From an uncultured Collinsella sp. (GTDB taxonomy: Bacteria > Actinomycetota > Coriobacteriia > Coriobacteriales > Coriobacteriaceae), in NCBI GenBank assembly GCA_902465015.1, contig CABQLK010000004.1:1-64000 (forward strand): DNA of 64,000 nt, given 5' to 3'. The notes beneath the pieces were generated by a model, which saw only the letters and a list, made by a program, of their open reading frames with translations, did no database searches and was not told where the DNA came from. Numbering within the stretch: position 1 is the first letter of the stretch; each line of letters begins with the position of its first letter. Below, piece after piece: positions 51,795 through 59,078 of the stretch. The position numbers and the translations under genes were made by a program.

Positions 51795-51903
51795 CTCTAG
51801 GTTTCTCAGGTGCCGGAGATTGCCCCGAAAGAGGAGCGCAGCGTACTTTGGGTACGCAAGCGACGGTTTGAGGGGCAAGATCCGGTGCCTGAGAAAGCTA
51901 GAG
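51795..51903. repeat. Family D long palindrome, copy D1
   Basis: 32-nt arms (51795-51826 and 51872-51903) pair at 27 positions around a 45-nt core with GCGTACTTTGGGTACGC. The right arm overlaps the last six bases of the reductase gene. It separates that gene from the activase gene and could terminate or process the transcript. Confidence 0.8.
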
Positions 51904-53061
51904 GGTTTCGATGAAGGCGGCGATGCGGGTCTCGATCTGGCCCATGTCGCCGTTGCTGTAGTCGGTCTCGATCTTCATATACGGAATGCCCGCACCCTCG
52001 ACGGCCTCCTGCATGCGCGCACTCTCCACGTTAAAGGTGTGGCAGGCCTGAAGCACGCTCTCCACTACGCCATCGACGTGGTACTTCTCGCACATGGCCA
52101 GCGTGTTTTCCATACGGCCGTCGTTGGGCGTCATGACCGAGCAGTTGATGTCCAGGTAGCGGTCGGCGATGGCGCGCAGGATATCGGGCGCGTCCGGGTC
52201 GATCATCATGGCCGCCGTGCGCTCGCCCGAACAGTCGTCCATGCACACGACCACACCGCCGTTGGACTCGATGGTGCGACCGATCTTGTTAATCACGCCG
52301 CCCACGGGGCAGCCGGTAATCAGAATGCGCTTGGCATCCGCCGCAACCGGGCGCTCGCCCGTGTCGTAAGCCTCACGCAGCTTGGCAACCTTTTGCTCAA
52401 GCCGCTGCGTATAGGCCTCGATATCAAAGCTAAACGTACCGGCAAACATGGTGCTCATCAGGTCGACGCCGCTCATGGCCGCCGGCTGGTTGGCCTGCAG
52501 CGCAAACATCTCGAGCTGGACAGCACGCAGGCGATTGCGACGATGGACGGCAGCGCGCAGGTCGTCATCGGTGATCGTAATACCGTAGAAGTTCTCGAGC
52601 TCCTCTTTGAGCAGGCGGCACTCCTCGTACCAGCCCTCGCGCTCGTAGGCGCGATCGCGACCCTGTGGCAGGTGCAGAATGTGCGTGCGCTTGAGCTCGT
52701 TAAGTAACTCGTACATCTTCTTCTTGCCGTCGCAGGTGGTCTCGCCGATGATCATGTCGCTAAAGTACGTAAACGGGCACTTTTGCGAGTAGGCAAAGCC
52801 GTAGGTCGACTTGATGAGCGGGCAGAGGTTTGCCGGCAGCACCTTCTCGGCCTCAGGAATCACCTCGTCGGACGTACCACACAGAGCGACACTTGCGGCC
52901 CCCGCGGCATCGATAATCTCGAGCGGCGTATAGCTGCACAAGAAGCCGACCAGGCGATTACCCGCCTGCTTGTAATCCTTGACGCGAATAAACGCCGCCT
53001 TGCGTTGCTCGTTGAACTCCTCAAACGTGCTGGGCAACGGCTGCTCAATATTTTCCGACAT
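51898..53061 (-). CDS. Double-cubane-cluster-type reductase, YjiM-like (2-hydroxyacyl-CoA dehydratase family)
   Basis: A 387-residue protein related to the dehydratase subunits of 2-hydroxyacyl-CoA dehydratases. It is closer in pattern to the single-subunit double-cubane-cluster proteins (E. coli YjiM): NLCPLIKSTYGFAYSQKCPF and GETTCDGKKKMYELL, with cysteines C42, C80, C95 and C110 as cluster ligands. Members characterised elsewhere reduce small molecules such as acetylene using electrons from an ATP-dependent activase; the natural substrate is unknown. The start at MSENIEQP follows AGGAG. A family D palindrome follows the stop. No CoA-transferase is nearby. Confidence 0.85.
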   Translation of the reverse strand: MSENIEQPLPSTFEEFNEQRKAAFIRVKDYKQAGNRLVGFLCSYTPLEIIDAAGAASVALCGTSDEVIPEAEKVLPANLCPLIKSTYGFAYSQKCPFTYFSDMIIGETTCDGKKKMYELLNELKRTHILHLPQGRDRAYEREGWYEECRLLKEELENFYGITITDDDLRAAVHRRNRLRAVQLEMFALQANQPAAMSGVDLMSTMFAGTFSFDIEAYTQRLEQKVAKLREAYDTGERPVAADAKRILITGCPVGGVINKIGRTIESNGGVVVCMDDCSGERTAAMMIDPDAPDILRAIADRYLDINCSVMTPNDGRMENTLAMCEKYHVDGVVESVLQACHTFNVESARMQEAVEGAGIPYMKIETDYSNGDMGQIETRIAAFIETL

Positions 53062-53097
53062 ATAGCTCCTTAACAAACCTTTTAACCAACAAGGAAA

Positions 53098-53199
53098 CGG
53101 CTTTCCCAGGTGCCCCAGGTTGCCGTGAAAGAGGAGCGCCGCGTATTTTGGTACGCAAGCGACGGTTTGAACGGCAAGATCGGGTGCCCAGGGAAGCCG
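53098..53199. repeat. Family D long palindrome, copy D2
   Basis: Core GAAAGAGGAGCGC..GCGTA..TGGTACGCAAGCGACGG matches D1 at about 42 of 45 positions, whereas the flanking arms differ and still pair with each other. It lies between the two reductase genes, 15 bp after the stop of the upstream one. Confidence 0.8.
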
Positions 53200-53214
53200 C
53201 CGGGACGGATAGCC

Positions 53215-54498
53215 CTAAATTGTCTCCAAGAAAGCCTCAATCCTGGTTTGCAGTTGGCCGGCATCCTCGCCGGCGTAGTCGGTCGTGATGTGCATAAACG
53301 GAATGCCGGCCTGCTCGGCGGCCTTCTCCACGGCAAACGACTCCATCTCGTAGAGCGTGCAGAACTGCAGAGCCACGTCGACGATGCCGTCGGCATGCAG
53401 GTCCTTGGCCATCTGGACAATGTCCTTCATACGCTGATCGTTGGGCGTAAAGACGGCGCAGTTGATCTTAAAGTAGCGCTCGGCGATGGCGTCGAGCATC
53501 TCGTCGACTGTCTCGCCGGACTCGTCGACCAGGTCCTTGTAGTAGCGCGAACCCGTGCAGGATTCCTCACCCACCACGACGCCGCCGGCCTTCTCGATGA
53601 GGTTGAACAGCTTCCAGTTGGGCACGGCCATGGGCGTGCCGGTGTACAGGATGCGCTTGGTCCCCTTGGGCGCCACGCCCTCGCCGGCCTCGACACGCTG
53701 CTCGCACTCAGCCGCCATCTCGTTGATGGCTCCGGTCAGACGCGGCGTGTCATCCATAAAGGCGGCCTGCACGGTCAGTAGGCTATCGAGACCGCTGATG
53801 GGCGCCGGGTCGGCAGCGCGCGTGGCAGCGAGGCGCTGCAGGGCGCGACGCTTCTCGTTGACGGCGTGGATGGCAGCCTTCAGGCGCTCGGGCGTAATCT
53901 TGACGCCGCACTCTTCCTCAATCTTGGCGGCAAGCTTTTTAACCTCGGCCTTCCAGGTCACGAGCGTCGACTCGTCGTGCACGTTGGGAATATCCATGAC
54001 GTACATGTTCTTTTGCGTGGCAAAGAACTCGTAGGCCTTCTTCTTACCATCGCAGGTGTTCTCGCCCACCACCAGATCACTCGACTCAATGTAGGGGCAA
54101 ACCTCGCCCAGCTTAAAGCCGGCAAAGCTCTTGATGAGCGGGCAGGTGTTGCGCGGCAGGTGTTCCTCGACCTTGTCGGTCGCCCAGTCGGCACCCGAGC
54201 ACAGGCCCACGGGGATGCCATCGCAGGCAAGCACGATCTCCTCGGGCACGTACACACAGAACGAACCGACGATCTTGGTGGCCTCGCCGGCCTCCTTCTT
54301 GTCGAGCATCTCCTTAATACGGCCGCTGTGGATGTTGGTGGCGACAAAATCCAGGTAGGACGTGGACTTGGGGCGATTGTTCTGCGTCAGGAACATATCG
54401 CCGTACATCTGGCCCACAGCGCCCAGCAGCATGTCGTGATCGGCAAGATTCATGCCGAGGCTCTCCCACATCGGATGGAAATCGAATTCTTCAGCCAT
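53215..54498 (-). CDS. Second double-cubane-type reductase, diverged paralogue
   Basis: A 427-residue paralogue of the downstream reductase. The same landmarks are present: RNTCPLIKSFAGFKLGEVCPYIESSDLVVGENTCDGKKKAYEFF, with cysteines C100, C119, C134 and C149. It is longer by about 40 residues at the N-terminus and otherwise diverged, so the two may form a heterodimer or act on different substrates. GAGAGGGG precedes the ATG. It is the first gene of the reductase-reductase-activase set. Both lack an acyl-CoA-binding partner gene. Confidence 0.83.
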   Translation of the reverse strand: MAEEFDFHPMWESLGMNLADHDMLLGAVGQMYGDMFLTQNNRPKSTSYLDFVATNIHSGRIKEMLDKKEAGEATKIVGSFCVYVPEEIVLACDGIPVGLCSGADWATDKVEEHLPRNTCPLIKSFAGFKLGEVCPYIESSDLVVGENTCDGKKKAYEFFATQKNMYVMDIPNVHDESTLVTWKAEVKKLAAKIEEECGVKITPERLKAAIHAVNEKRRALQRLAATRAADPAPISGLDSLLTVQAAFMDDTPRLTGAINEMAAECEQRVEAGEGVAPKGTKRILYTGTPMAVPNWKLFNLIEKAGGVVVGEESCTGSRYYKDLVDESGETVDEMLDAIAERYFKINCAVFTPNDQRMKDIVQMAKDLHADGIVDVALQFCTLYEMESFAVEKAAEQAGIPFMHITTDYAGEDAGQLQTRIEAFLETI

Positions 54499-54927
54499 AA
54501 CGGTTCCCCTCTCGAACCAAAAACGGATAACAGCGGTATCGATGCACGACGAGCGGCGAAAACCCAGCCGTGCCTAAACCCGGAATTTTGGGGAACCTGC
54601 TTTGCGGTCGATTATTTAGTTGTGCGTCGTCTCTCCCGGAGCCGTGAACATACCTGCTCATATGCGACTCCGAGCCATATACAGGGCGCGCGCGGCAACG
54701 CGACGCGAATATGTCATCTGCAGCACCGGCGCACCCTCCTTTTCTCGTCGAAGGTAACTATATCAACGGTTGTCGTCCAGACGAACACCGCCGACATGCG
54801 TACGACAGCGTCGTGTGCCGTCGTTTAATAAATAATTATCTGTGTTGATAAGAGTTTGTCATCCATCATTCGGCGAACGGCAAGACAAAGCCGCCGAGGC
54901 TTATATCCCCGACGGCATTACCCGGCG
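54499..54927. other. Leader and gap upstream of the double-cubane reductase genes
   Basis: No confident gene. On the minus strand there are two tiny coupled reading frames. A 22-codon frame starts at a GTG (54726), eight bases after AGGAGG. It overlaps by ATGA a 56-codon frame (54661-54491) that has its own GGAG and ends inside the start of the reductase gene. CGGAG/CTCCG and ATATG/CATAT pairings suggest RNA structure. A weak promoter (TTCGTC, 17 bp, TATAGT) may lie near 54760-54795. Confidence 0.3.
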
Positions 54928-55998
54928 CTATCGACAAACCAAATGGATCTTACTCGCATCGAAGTGCATGCGTAGCGTCTCGCCTGCTTGCGGCAGCTCG
55001 TCGACAGGCACGCCCACCTTGTTGACCTTCCACTGCAGACGTGTGGGCGCATCGGCGCGCGGCACGTCCAGCAACACCAGCCGCTCAAAGCGTGAATCGC
55101 TCACTCGGGCCACGTGCAAATCATAGCTGTTGCGGCCCCGCTCCGCGCGATTGTCAACATGGAAGTAGCTTGCCCGAATGCCCAGGTACGCCACATTATC
55201 GGGGACCGCGCGACCCACGTTAAAGGTCATGCCCCAGTCGAGGGCCTCCACTTCTTCGTCGCCGACCTTGCGCGCCCGGCTTGTGTTCTTGCAGCCCGTC
55301 AGGCGCAACGCCGCCAGCGTCTGCGGACGGAGGACCACGTCCTCGACGGAGCCGATCTCCTCAACATGTCCGTTATGCATCACGCAAATGCGCTTGCACA
55401 GGCGGCATGCCTCGTCAATATCGTGGCTCACGTAGAGGACGGTGCGGTTGCACACATCGAACAGGTCGAGCATGTTCTGCTCGAGCGCGCTCTTAAGATA
55501 GGAATCGAGCGCGCTCATGGGCTCGTCGAACATAAAGATGCCCGGATGCGCCGCCACCATGCGCGCAAGCGCCACACGTTGCTGCTGACCGCCCGAGAGT
55601 CGCGCGGGATAGCGGTCGGCAAAATCGGCTAGACCGAAAATGCTCAGATAACGCTCGGCGAGTTTTTTACGCGCGGCGGCGTCACCCGCGTCCTTTACAC
55701 CGGCGCATACGTTATCGGCCACCGTCATGTTGGGAAACAACTGATAGTTTTGGAACAACAGGGCGCATTTTCGCTCCTGGGGCGACAGGTCGATGCCCGC
55801 CGCCGAGTCAAAAAAGGTCACGCCGTTGACAACGATCTTGCCCTCGTCGGGCGTCTCCACACCGGCAATGCAGCGCAGTGTGCAGCTCTTGCCGCAACCC
55901 GAGGCACCGAGCAGCGCCACACGCTCCTCGCCGCCTTCGAGCTGCATGTCGAGGGTAAAGCCGGGATAGCGCTTTTTTATATCCAGAACGAGCGACAT
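54928..55998 (-). CDS. modC: Molybdate ABC transporter ATP-binding protein
   Basis: A 356-residue ABC ATPase. Walker A is GASGCGKSCTLRC (residues 31-43), the signature LSGGQQQRVALARM, Walker B FMFDEPMSALD and the switch His in VLYVSHDIDE. The C-terminal part (about 235-356) looks like a regulatory TOBE/Mop-like domain. It begins four bases after the modB stop. The assignment rests on the ModA and ModB-type genes upstream; a sulfate or tungstate preference cannot be excluded. Confidence 0.9.
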   Translation of the reverse strand: MSLVLDIKKRYPGFTLDMQLEGGEERVALLGASGCGKSCTLRCIAGVETPDEGKIVVNGVTFFDSAAGIDLSPQERKCALLFQNYQLFPNMTVADNVCAGVKDAGDAAARKKLAERYLSIFGLADFADRYPARLSGGQQQRVALARMVAAHPGIFMFDEPMSALDSYLKSALEQNMLDLFDVCNRTVLYVSHDIDEACRLCKRICVMHNGHVEEIGSVEDVVLRPQTLAALRLTGCKNTSRARKVGDEEVEALDWGMTFNVGRAVPDNVAYLGIRASYFHVDNRAERGRNSYDLHVARVSDSRFERLVLLDVPRADAPTRLQWKVNKVGVPVDELPQAGETLRMHFDASKIHLVCR

Positions 55999-56001
55999 GG
56001 C

Positions 56002-57444
56002 CTATCGACCTCCCTGCGGCGCCGCATCATCGCGCATGAGCTCGGCCAGCGCCTCGCGATCGATGCGCAAGGCATCGCCGCCCGCCGGGTCGAGCGAATC
56101 GCCCTGTCCAGTGAGATCTTTGGCCTGTTTGCGCTCCGCACGGGAAAGGCCCCGCTCGCGATACTTTTGCGAATGAGCGGTGTACATATTGATGAACAGA
56201 ATGACTAGGAAACTAAACACGATCACGACAGCGACCCAAAAGAGGGCAACCGACGTATTGCCGCCCATCCACTCAAAGTAGATGGCGATGGGAATGGTCT
56301 GCGTAATGCCGGCGTAGTTGCCCGCAAAGAACAGGGTGCAGCCAAACTCGCCCATCGCGCGGGCAAAGGCGAGCACCGTACCGGCGGCAATCGAGGGCCA
56401 GCCAAGCGGCATCATAAGCTTGGTAAAGATGCGACGTTCGGACCATCCCAAGGTTCGCGCGGCGTCGAGCATCTGCGTGTCGAGGCTCTCAAAGGCGCCG
56501 AGCGCCGTACGGTAGACCAGGGGAAACGACACCACCACGGCAGATATCACCGCTGCGGGCCACGTAAAGACGATCGAGACGCCGTGCGCGATCAGCCACT
56601 GGCCCACCCCGGTCGAGCGGCCAAACAGCATAAGCAGCAAAAAGCCGCACACCGTAGGCGGCAGCACCATGGGGATGGTAAAGACCGAGTCGAGCAAGCC
56701 CTTGATGCGGCTCGAGGCACCCATGGTCTTCCACGCGGCGAACAGGCCCAGCGCAAAGGAGATCACCAGGGCAAGGCCACTCGTTTTTATGGACACCCAA
56801 AACGGGCGATAGTCGATACCACCCAAAAAAGTGGCCAGAGAGGTCAAGGGCCCCTGCTCATCCCGCAACACGACAGACGACGCCTCTACCATTTGAGCGC
56901 TATCAAGCCAACGCGCGCCGCCCTTGGCATCACCCGAGGCTGATGCAATCACCACATAGCGGTCCCCATCCGCACCGCGCTCGTCAAAGCTATAGGTATA
57001 CCCGCCAGCATCAAACGTTGTTTCCGCCGTGACATACCAAGGAAGATCCACGTCCCCTAGCTGCGCACCTCCCATGCAGTTTGCGCTGTCGAGCTCACTG
57101 ACGAGGGCTTTGAGACCCGATACGCACTCGTTATCCTGCAGGTCCAATCCATACTTCTCGACCGCCTTGGGCGATATCCACGCCACAACGCGATCGGCAG
57201 CAGGCGCCACTACAAGGTCCACGTCCTCGTCAGCGGGAAACCGGTAGCCCTCAGGCTGGCCCTCCATGGCACGAGCGGTCCCCTTGGCCAACCGCTCAAA
57301 ACCCTCGATCCCATAGGAAAGCCCATGAGCGGTCGCAGCAACCTGGGCCCCGTTCTCAGCGTCCCCAGCAAACGCAAATCCCGGCACCCAGCAAAGCGCG
57401 AAGGTCAAAGCACAGGCGACAAGCAGGCGGAATCTATTAAGCAC
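56002..57444 (-). CDS. modB: Molybdate ABC transporter permease with a large N-terminal extracytoplasmic domain
   Basis: A 480-residue protein, about twice the usual ModB length (~230). The C-terminal 250 residues are a normal ModB permease (STGVGQWLI, SFPLVYRTALGAFESLD, the ABC-docking EAA loop MLDAARTLGWSERRIFTKLMMPLG). The first 25 residues are a hydrophobic signal/anchor, followed by about 180 residues predicted outside the membrane, then the first permease helix at about 215. The extra domain is not a ModA-type binding protein by length. I do not recognise its fold. The GTG at 57444 follows GGAG; an upstream reading by 23 codons is less likely. It is flanked by modA and modC. Confidence 0.87.
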   Translation of the reverse strand: MLNRFRLLVACALTFALCWVPGFAFAGDAENGAQVAATAHGLSYGIEGFERLAKGTARAMEGQPEGYRFPADEDVDLVVAPAADRVVAWISPKAVEKYGLDLQDNECVSGLKALVSELDSANCMGGAQLGDVDLPWYVTAETTFDAGGYTYSFDERGADGDRYVVIASASGDAKGGARWLDSAQMVEASSVVLRDEQGPLTSLATFLGGIDYRPFWVSIKTSGLALVISFALGLFAAWKTMGASSRIKGLLDSVFTIPMVLPPTVCGFLLLMLFGRSTGVGQWLIAHGVSIVFTWPAAVISAVVVSFPLVYRTALGAFESLDTQMLDAARTLGWSERRIFTKLMMPLGWPSIAAGTVLAFARAMGEFGCTLFFAGNYAGITQTIPIAIYFEWMGGNTSVALFWVAVVIVFSFLVILFINMYTAHSQKYRERGLSRAERKQAKDLTGQGDSLDPAGGDALRIDREALAELMRDDAAPQGGR

Positions 57445-57512
57445 GAAAAGCTCCAAGTGAATACAAGGACGGAGTGAAACACAAAACGATGGAATTATCG
57501 CGCCAAGCCGCA

Positions 57513-58385
57513 CTACGCGGAAAGCTCAAAGCCGTACTTGGCCCAAATCTTCTGGGCCTTCTTGTTGGTCAGGCAGAAGTCGATGAACGCCTTGGCCTCG
57601 TCGGCGTGCTCGGAGCTCTCGGCGACGGCACCGGGATACACGATGGGCTTGTGCGAGTCCTCGGGGCACACAAAGGCCTCCTCGATGCCGTCGTAGCGGA
57701 AGATGTCGGAGCTGTAGACAAAACCCGCCACGCAGTCGCCTGTAGAGACGTAAGACGCAGCGGTGCCGACCTTGTCGGCCAGGGCTACCTTGTCGGCGAG
57801 CTCGGGCGCGTACTCGCCGTCGTCGCCCTCGGTACCGGTATAGAGGCCCACGGAAGCCAGCGCCTGGTTGGCGTACTTGCCGGCGGGGACGGTCTTGGCG
57901 TCGCCGATGGCAATCTTACCGTCCAGATTCGCGACGTCGGCGATGGCCTCGACCTTAGTATCGGAGCCCTCGGCGCGAATGATCACGAGGTCGTTGACGA
58001 ACATGTCCTCACGCGTGTCGGCGTCGACGAGCTCGGCGGCCTCGGCGTCATCCATGGTGCCCTTGGAGGCCGTGATAAGCACGTCGACGGCGGCACCGGC
58101 GCGCATTTGCTCGACAAGGTCGCCAGACGCCTTAAACTGCGTGTCGGCAAACGTGGTACCGGTCTGGTCGGTGTAGAGCTCCTGAACCTCGGGCAGAGCC
58201 TTCTCGAGCGAGTTGGCAGCAAAGACCTGCAGCTCGACGACCTTCTTGGAAGATGCCTTAGCAGAACCGGCATCGGATCCGACCGGCTCGGACGTCTTGT
58301 TGCCCGAGCAGCCGGCAAGGCCAAGGCCGGCGGCAGCGGCAGCAGAAAGCGAGACAAAACCGCGGCGTGAAACCATATCGAACAT
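57513..58385 (-). CDS. modA: Molybdate-binding lipoprotein
   Basis: A 290-residue periplasmic-binding-type protein anchored to the membrane. The N-terminus has a twin-arginine-like SRRGFVSL and a lipobox LAGC (Cys about residue 26), so it is exported and lipidated. The mature part shows the ModA pattern: VFAANSLEKALPEVQELY, FADTQFKASGDLVEQMRAG and the VTASKGTMDDA-like ligand segments. GAAAGGG precedes the ATG. It lies first in modABC, and mogA/moeA are next door on the same strand. Confidence 0.93.
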   Translation of the reverse strand: MFDMVSRRGFVSLSAAAAAGLGLAGCSGNKTSEPVGSDAGSAKASSKKVVELQVFAANSLEKALPEVQELYTDQTGTTFADTQFKASGDLVEQMRAGAAVDVLITASKGTMDDAEAAELVDADTREDMFVNDLVIIRAEGSDTKVEAIADVANLDGKIAIGDAKTVPAGKYANQALASVGLYTGTEGDDGEYAPELADKVALADKVGTAASYVSTGDCVAGFVYSSDIFRYDGIEEAFVCPEDSHKPIVYPGAVAESSEHADEAKAFIDFCLTNKKAQKIWAKYGFELSA

Positions 58386-58480
58386 ATTCAACCCTTTCGA
58401 ACGCTATGCCCGGGCACCCCGCCGCAGGCTTTATTCTGTTACTAGATTATACTTCCGCGCGAATAATGATAATGAGAAAT

Positions 58481-58498
58481 TATTCTCTCTAGAGAATA
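58481..58498. promoter_or_regulatory. Palindromic site upstream of modA
   Basis: TATTCTCTCTAGAGAATA is a near-perfect palindrome (TATTCTC / GAGAATA) in an AT-rich stretch of the 203-bp gap 58386-58588, about 95 bp before the modA start. A related ATTATTCTCTAGAG lies at 44572-44585 upstream of the formate hydrogenlyase operon. It does not match the E. coli ModE consensus as I know it. Confidence 0.5.
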
Positions 58499-58588
58499 TA
58501 GTTTCGAGTTGCCGTGCACCTCGGCGTCGCTTCGGCGGAAAACAAAGGCGGAGCAGCCGTTCAGGTCGCCCCGCCGCAGGTAAACCGC

Positions 58589-59068
58589 TTATTTGGTATG
58601 TCCGCCGCCCGCCGTCATTTGGGCCGCATGCTCCAGCTGATCGCTCACGGCCTCCCAGCTTTCGCGGGCCGCTTTCGTGGATCCCGGAAAGTTGATGACA
58701 AGCGTATGCCCACGCTGCATGCACACGGCGCGCGAGAGCATAGCGCGGCGCGTCTTGGTCATGGAGTACGCACGGATTGCCTCTGCAATACCCGGCACAT
58801 CGCGGTCGCAGACGGCACGCGTCGCCTCGGGCGTCACGTCGCGCATCGAAAGTCCCGTGCCGCCACAGGTGAGCACGACATTGGCGTGGCACTCATCGGC
58901 AGCTTCCACAATGGCATCACCGATCTCGCTGGCGTCGTCGCGCACGACCACATGTGAGACGACCGTCCAGCCCTGCGCCTCGATAAGTTCCTCGAGTGCG
59001 GCTCCAGCCTCGTCCTGAGCAAGATCGCGTGTATCCGAGCACGTCACGATCGAAATCTTCAACTCCAT
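58589..59068 (-). CDS. mogA: Molybdopterin adenylyltransferase, MogA/MoaB family
   Basis: A 159-residue protein that adenylates molybdopterin before molybdenum insertion by MoeA. The signature VVLTCGGTGLSMRDVTPEAT (about residues 62-81) carries the MPT-binding GGTG and the conserved Asp, and the C-terminal VINFPGSTKAARE matches the family. The start at MELKISIVTC follows AGGAGG. It is transcribed just after moeA, with a 10-bp gap. MogA and MoaB cannot be separated by sequence alone. Confidence 0.92.
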   Translation of the reverse strand: MELKISIVTCSDTRDLAQDEAGAALEELIEAQGWTVVSHVVVRDDASEIGDAIVEAADECHANVVLTCGGTGLSMRDVTPEATRAVCDRDVPGIAEAIRAYSMTKTRRAMLSRAVCMQRGHTLVINFPGSTKAARESWEAVSDQLEHAAQMTAGGGHTK

Positions 59069-59078
59069 AGTCTTCCTC

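Noticed and set aside
51898..54498. The two reductases as A and B subunits of a 2-hydroxyglutaryl-CoA dehydratase
   Set aside because: Both carry the CPLIKS and TCDGKKK patterns of YjiM-like single-subunit proteins, and no CoA-transferase or acyl-CoA dehydrogenase gene is adjacent. A heterodimer remains possible, but the substrate label is not supported.
54499..54927. Molybdenum-cofactor riboswitch between modC and the reductase genes
   Set aside because: Some stems exist, but the conserved segments I know for that RNA are not clearly present, and the strand points to the reductases, not to molybdenum genes.
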